Of a DNA stretch of 64,000 nt, positions 60,601 through 64,000 are shown one piece after another. The stretch's first letter is position 1, and each line of letters begins with the position of its first letter. The position numbers and the translations under genes were made by a program. Source of the stretch: Teichococcus coralli (GTDB taxonomy: Bacteria; Pseudomonadota; Alphaproteobacteria; Acetobacterales; Acetobacteraceae); NCBI RefSeq assembly GCF_009829925.1, contig NZ_SNVJ01000004.1, forward strand, positions 238,381 through 302,380, given 5' to 3'. The notes below the pieces were generated by a model. It did not search any database, had not been told where the DNA came from, and worked only from the letters and a program-made list of their open reading frames with translations.

Positions 60601-60857
60601 GAATCGTGCGGCTTCGCGTACCTTACTCGGACATTCTCCACTGCAGTGCGCCGGATCTCCTGTCGCGGCACCTGGAACGCGTCAAGTTGGCCATTCTGCG
60701 TCGCCAACGCACGGCGGCACTGGTTGCGGATGCCAGGCTCTTCGGGCGCCAACCGGCTGGAGTGCTGATCCCAGCGCGATCCTGCTACCGCTCGCCAGCA
60801 AGGACCGGGAGCATTCCCGATGCGCTGTACTCCGAGATCGTGCTTCTGCCGATCTGA
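57684..60857 (+). CDS. Acetoacetyl-CoA-synthetase-like ligase, carrier protein and GNAT-like domain in one protein
   Basis: 1057 residues in three parts. Residues 1-650 are an acyl-adenylating domain of the acetoacetyl-CoA synthetase type: FWRLLLEWS, FFPNLRLNYAE, FSSGTTGAPKCIRHG (about 280), SISGGTDI, THGDLIEE, and catalytic Lys622 in TFNGKRSE. Residues about 670-760 are a carrier protein with Ser713 in NLGADSLAMVNLL. Residues about 775-1057 resemble the GNAT-like protein at 55050, with TSWAVDARYRGWGMALLAAAL. It probably activates a short 3-oxo or hydroxy acid, loads it on its own carrier and transfers it. I know of no described enzyme with this layout. Confidence 0.82.
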   Translation: MTVLRAPAAAPSDEAVYRPDSQTVAQSQMTAFRQWCAGRAGQPLSDEAALDRFSVEEFRSFWRLLLEWSALPVEGEREPVCTDGGGEAAQFFPNLRLNYAECLLAGSAKLPALTACHAGGRREQFTYEALRLAVARLAVALRHLGVGRGDHVAAIARNNAEAAIAALAAAAIGATFASCAPDMGAPAMLARFAPLCPAVLFACLRAEPWDTGIPTGEKVAAVVAGLPGLTAVVALDDGPVPAGELPVALHRFAELTEAPADEQPQLEWPRNPFNAALFTLFSSGTTGAPKCIRHGAGGTLLEHMKEHRLHCDLRPGDKLFFQTSCGWMMWNWQLSALASGVEIVLYDGPLEGPETFWRIAADERVTVFGTNPAYLQFCEAAGFSPGRMHDLSGLRGILSTGSILQPRQYDWVRDHVKAEVPLQSISGGTDIIGCFVLGNPNLPVYRGEAQCRSLGLDVRALLPRDEPEARIGELICANPFPSRPLGLHGDADGTRFHAAYFSQHPGVWTHGDLIEETSHGGWKLHGRSDGVLNVRGIRVGTAEIYRILGEFEEIGEAMAVEQQAENEPGGTRMVLLVVLREGALDAALMRRIREELARCGSPAFVPARILQVEALPTTFNGKRSETAARDAVNGRPARNREALQNPECLEAIARHPALGSAVAAKVPDLANLGLGVLPSIERMRHDLQLIAERVLDVSPIGWSDNLLNLGADSLAMVNLLVEVERYAGRALPFQTLLSAPSVEGLSAALSAGPEAEKSPPDERSKLRFRAMVLEDREPVCRFLESTFRGSGIKAPTWQKLFEHRWSEPAHGLVLLDGSEVVGFLGIVAARRQLDGRSVVVHNITSWAVDARYRGWGMALLAAALQDEELTYTALTPGPTSWAALLAQRFVPRDTHRVILPPLWSSRGLFGVSKPVICFDPAAVRAMLTPEQGQIFDDHAPYDCLQLTVRDGSDYAYLVVKRRTHRVAARRLERIVRLRVPYSDILHCSAPDLLSRHLERVKLAILRRQRTAALVADARLFGRQPAGVLIPARSCYRSPARTGSIPDALYSEIVLLPI

Positions 60858-62270
60858 CTTGTCGTCCCGCGGCACACGGTTCGGAACAGCCTGATAGTGG
60901 CGCATGGGTCACACTGTGGCGGCAAGGCTTTGGACGGCGCGGGAATGGAGGACGCAGTCAAGCCGGGGGCGGGTGTCCGCAGCGCGCGATGGCTGCCCCA
61001 CAAGGTGATCGATGAGGCAGGCGAGGGAGCGCAGCCTAGCGAGTGCTCCGTAGGCCGCAGACCAAGGCGCGAACGGGAGAGGTTTGCACAAGTCGGCCTG
61101 GTCGGCCGGGATGACTGTGGGCGTGCTGCGGAAAGGAAGCGCAGGGGGCCAGCTCTTGTCGGTGGGTCCGCGCGGAAGGCGACATCGCGGAACTCCCGTG
61201 AAGCACGCTGACCGGCCAGGCACCTACTCCCCCGGGGCTGGGCACGGTGGTGCGCCGCCGGATTCGCACGGGCAGAATCGGGGCTTGGCAAAGTATCCGT
61301 TGATTTCGACTGCGTCCCGTCAGCGACGACAGCGGCTGCGAATGACGAAAGGCTCTGTGGTAGCAGGCTGCATCGGTGATCCGCAAAACTGAGTTTTCTT
61401 CGGTTCTTAGCAGCAGCAAGATCAACGCGAACTTTCCCCTGCCGAAACTTGTCCCTTGGTGGTCGAAGCAGCACAGGATCCTGCTCGATCGTGCTGAGGA
61501 CTCCAATCTGGCTTGACCAAGAGGATGATGGATGGCAATCGGGGGCGGCGACGGGGACAGTGTCGGCTCGCCCGTCGCGTGTAACGTCAACACCAGGGCT
61601 GCTTCCCGGCCCGGTGGTGCGCCGATAATCTTTCGATGGCCTCTCGCAGGTCGGAGTTGCTCGTAACCGCAGTTCGCTAGTCAGTTTGCCCTCCTCTGTC
61701 GTTCGCCATGCGCATCCATGGCGTGCAAGCTCGCTTTAGCCTCTGAGAGTTCCGGCACGCGACCAGTATCGCGGGTTCCTCCGCGCATGCGGCCGGCTGC
61801 TTTCGCCAGGACAAGGTTTTCGCCGACGCTTCGGAGCAGTCTGCACATGCATGCATGCAGGCCCGGGCACGGGAAGACTCTGTCCGGAGGCATATGCGGA
61901 AGGAATCAGGCCTATGCGCTTCTGAAGCTGCTTGTGCGGCAATGGTGGCTCACGCCCTTGCCGTACCCGGAAGCTCGGATTTCCGGACCAACTCGCAACC
62001 GCCCGGCGGGGTGTGGATATTGCGCTGAGTGAAGGCCGGTGGCCGCCTCTGCGTGCCGCCGGTGGTGGTTTGTCGCGTCGAGAATAGGAAAGAAATCCTA
62101 TGACGCGATGGCGGCCGGTTCGCCGGCCGACCCTGAAGGTGCGCGTCGAGCGAAGAGCCGGCGGCACACCAGGTGTCAGCGCGAGTCAGTTCCCAACCCC
62201 CGGTTAATTTTTTGTTCGCAACGCTGATCGAAATTGGATCGCGCATGCGACACAACGCCGCAGGATAGAT
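60858..62270. other. Long gene-poor region after the fusion gene
   Basis: 1.4 kb without a convincing gene. The open frames show no motif and skewed composition. A stem of 7 plus 6 bases lies at 62073-62108. An AT-rich tract (62203-62220) lies about 50 bases before the RTX-tailed gene and may contain its promoter. Repetitive CATG at 61847-61860 looks accidental. Confidence 0.5.
62073..62108. promoter_or_regulatory. Long stem-loop upstream of the RTX-tailed secreted protein
   Basis: TCGCGTC...GACGCGA outer arms enclose ATAGGA-N6-TCCTAT inner arms with a four-base bulge on the left side only. It lies about 160 bases before the start at 62271 and could be an operator or a structured leader. Confidence 0.45.
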
Positions 62271-63896
62271 ATGGCCAATCTTCTTATGTCCTCAGGTTTC
62301 GAGGGCAATCTCAGCTTGACCGCGCCTTACAATGTCTCGGGCGGCAACGCCTACCAGGACATTTCGGGGACGGACTCCTCGACGGGGTACAGCTGGCCAG
62401 GCAGCATCTGGGGTGGAAAGAGCACCATCCAGCTGCTGACCATGGGCGGTGACATGTCCAGTGTCATCTCGAACAGCATCGACACCGTTTCGGGGATGGA
62501 TGGGGCCTCGACCCAGGCGCTGCACCTGGACGTCAACCAGAAGGTGAGCGACGCGACGCAGTCCCCCTTCATGATCAGCCCGCAGCAGAGCCCGGGCGAG
62601 TTCTATGTCAGCGAGTGGATCAAGCTGCCGTCGAACCTGGGCCAGCTGCTGGGGGCAGGGGGCTGGATGACCGCAGTTCCCGAATGGAAGTCCGCGGGCG
62701 ATTTCCGGGTCGTCACCAACATCCAGGTGGACGGCAACGGCACGCCCTATTGGGCCATGAAGTGGGACACCAACGCCAACGGAAACGTCCCGCTGCAGAC
62801 TTTCTGGCAGGGGGAGAACCACTCCGTCGCCGTGCCCCAGGGCGAGTGGGCGCATGTCGAGTTCTACACGAACCGCGACAATGCGAACGGCGAGGTGTGG
62901 CTGAAGATCAACGGCCAGACCGTCTTTGACCATGTCGGCGACAACATCGGCCAGAACAACGCGCCGATCGACCGGATCTTTCTGGCCAGCCCCTACAGCA
63001 ACAAGCCGGTCGATATGCTGGTCGATAATGTCCAGGTGTGGGACGGCATTCCCGACTCGAATACCTCCGCACCCGTAGCTCCGACGACTCCGCCCGCCTC
63101 CTCCGGCACCGGCGCGTCCCCCGGCGCGTCCCCCGGCTCGTCTCCGGCGACGGCAACGGTCGGCAGCGGCTCGGACAGCCTGGTGCTCCAGATCAGCCAG
63201 GATGCGTACAACGGCAACGCGCAGTACACGGTGAGCGTCGACGGCAAGCAGGTCGGCGGCACCATGACCGCCTCCGCCTCGCATGCCGCAGGGCAGCACG
63301 ACACCATCACGGTTAAAGGCGACTGGAGCGAAGGCGCCCATACCGTCGCGGTGAACTTCCTGAACGACGCTTATGGCGGGTCGGCGACGGCCGATCGCAA
63401 CCTCCATGTGGACGGGGCGGCCTACAACGGCGCCGACGTGAGCGGGGCGAAGATGTCGCTCACCAGCAACGGCCCCGCGAGCTTCCAGGTTCATGACACG
63501 ACCGGTTCCTCCAATGGCGCCTCCTCCGGCGGCACTTCCTCGTCGACCGCCGCGCTGCATGCGGTGAACGGCACGGCGGGCAACGACACGCTGGCCGGCA
63601 CGTCCGGCGACGACCTCATCACCGGTGGCCAGGGCAACGACAAGCTGACCGGCGGCGCCGGGCATGATGTCTTCGCCTTCTCGAAGGGGGATGGCTTCGA
63701 CTGGGTGTCCGACTTCAGCCGCGGCAACGACACGCTGAAGATGGCGGGCATGTCGCAGTCCGACATCTCCTGGCACGAGACCACCTGGAACGGTGTCGGC
63801 AGCGGCCTGGAGGTCGTCTTCAACAACGGCCAGAATGGCGGCGTCTTCCTGCCCAACGTCCACTCGCTGGACTGGAGCGACTTCAGCTTCGGCTGA
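62271..63896 (+). CDS. RTX-tailed secreted protein with lectin-like and CBM60-like carbohydrate-binding domains
   Basis: 541 residues. Residues 1-265 resemble a jelly-roll/concanavalin-type polysaccharide-binding or lyase domain (EFYVSEWIKLP, YWAMKWDTNANG, HVEFYTNRD, VDMLVDNVQVWDG). A Pro/Ser/Gly linker (about 266-296) leads to a module of about 110 residues (LVLQISQDAYNGNAQYTVSV, VAVNFLNDAYGG, RNLHVDGAAYNG) matching Ca-dependent xylan-binding CBM60-type domains. RTX nonapeptides (GGQGNDKLTGG) start near 435, and a C-terminal cap with DFSRGNDTLKM fits a type I export signal. No N-terminal signal peptide is present. AGGATAG precedes ATG 62271. Confidence 0.83.
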   Translation: MANLLMSSGFEGNLSLTAPYNVSGGNAYQDISGTDSSTGYSWPGSIWGGKSTIQLLTMGGDMSSVISNSIDTVSGMDGASTQALHLDVNQKVSDATQSPFMISPQQSPGEFYVSEWIKLPSNLGQLLGAGGWMTAVPEWKSAGDFRVVTNIQVDGNGTPYWAMKWDTNANGNVPLQTFWQGENHSVAVPQGEWAHVEFYTNRDNANGEVWLKINGQTVFDHVGDNIGQNNAPIDRIFLASPYSNKPVDMLVDNVQVWDGIPDSNTSAPVAPTTPPASSGTGASPGASPGSSPATATVGSGSDSLVLQISQDAYNGNAQYTVSVDGKQVGGTMTASASHAAGQHDTITVKGDWSEGAHTVAVNFLNDAYGGSATADRNLHVDGAAYNGADVSGAKMSLTSNGPASFQVHDTTGSSNGASSGGTSSSTAALHAVNGTAGNDTLAGTSGDDLITGGQGNDKLTGGAGHDVFAFSKGDGFDWVSDFSRGNDTLKMAGMSQSDISWHETTWNGVGSGLEVVFNNGQNGGVFLPNVHSLDWSDFSFG

Positions 63897-63908
63897 TCGA
63901 CGCTGATC

Positions 63909-63937
63909 GGCCACGGCATCGGCGAGATGCCGTGGCC
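63909..63937 (+). terminator. Terminator after the RTX-tailed gene
   Basis: GGCCACGGCATC-GGCGA-GATGCCGTGGCC, a perfect 12-base stem with a five-base loop starting 12 bases after the stop and followed by GCTTGCTTTTC. This is the clearest intrinsic terminator in the window. Confidence 0.85.
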
Positions 63938-64000
63938 AGCTTGCTTTTCGCACGCCTGGCGGCTTTCGCCCCGCTGCGCCGGAACATCCCAGGTTTCGCT

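Noticed and set aside
60785..61593. Minus-strand open frames after the fusion gene
   Set aside because: No domain or ribosome site and low-complexity Ser/Pro/Arg composition.
61847..61860. CATG-type short repeat
   Set aside because: Only three overlapping copies, no larger structure, likely chance.

Overview
The window is GC-rich, densely coded bacterial DNA. Several gene types point to an alphaproteobacterium, most likely Acetobacteraceae (Roseomonas-like): branched-chain-amino-acid-type ABC importers, Tat-exported solute receptors, FCD-type GntR regulators, a PaoABC-type aldehyde oxidoreductase and a GMC/gluconate-2-dehydrogenase-type oxidase. The taxonomic call is inference. No rRNA, tRNA, CRISPR array, insertion sequence or phage gene was recognised.

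Layout. (1) 1-10.6 kb: a Liv-type importer (LivM partial, LivH, receptor) on the minus strand, then a catabolic block of three short-chain dehydrogenases, two FCD regulators and a fused alpha-beta 2-oxo acid dehydrogenase E1, followed by a FUSC-type membrane protein. (2) 10.8-17 kb: a tight minus-strand operon of a TPP-dependent pyruvate-oxidase-like enzyme, an enolase-superfamily dehydratase, an unknown membrane protein with internal duplication, a small gluconate-dehydrogenase-type subunit and a GMC flavoprotein with a probable Fe-S site. (3) 17.4-21.5 kb: RTX protein, nitronate monooxygenase, OhrR-like MarR regulator, small secreted protein, LysR regulator. (4) 21.6-28.5 kb: two enolase-superfamily enzymes followed by a complete Liv-type importer with a permease-ATPase fusion, likely uptake and dehydration of a hydroxy or sugar acid. 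(5) 28.5-32.7 kb: serine hydrolase, Asp/Glu-racemase-superfamily protein, flavin monooxygenase and FMN reductase. (6) 32.9-36.4 kb: glycogen phosphorylase and glycogen synthase. (7) 36.8-41.5 kb: family 5 solute receptor with gamma-glutamyltransferase, a DUF2171 protein, then two adjoining pseudogenes. (8) 41.6-45.4 kb: PaoABC-like molybdenum enzyme. (9) 47-64 kb: a polysaccharide-type region.

The last region is the most unusual. A polyprenyl-phosphate sugar transferase and a UDP-xylose synthase are followed by a Wzz-like co-polymerase fused to an AAA ATPase. Then come a free-standing amino-acid-type adenylating enzyme, its carrier protein, a GNAT-like protein, a luciferase-like monooxygenase, and a 1057-residue fusion of an acetoacetyl-CoA-synthetase-like domain, a carrier protein and a second GNAT-like domain related to the first. 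An RTX-tailed secreted protein with a xylan-binding-type module closes the region. I infer a carrier-protein-based acyl/aminoacyl decoration system coupled to an extracellular polysaccharide. The region is flanked by two long gene-poor stretches (45.4-47.0 and 60.9-62.3 kb), which may mark an accessory island.

A family of intergenic inverted-repeat elements with nested G-rich palindromes sits at gene ends (4683-4801 and 40126-40244, with half copies elsewhere) and probably acts as terminators.
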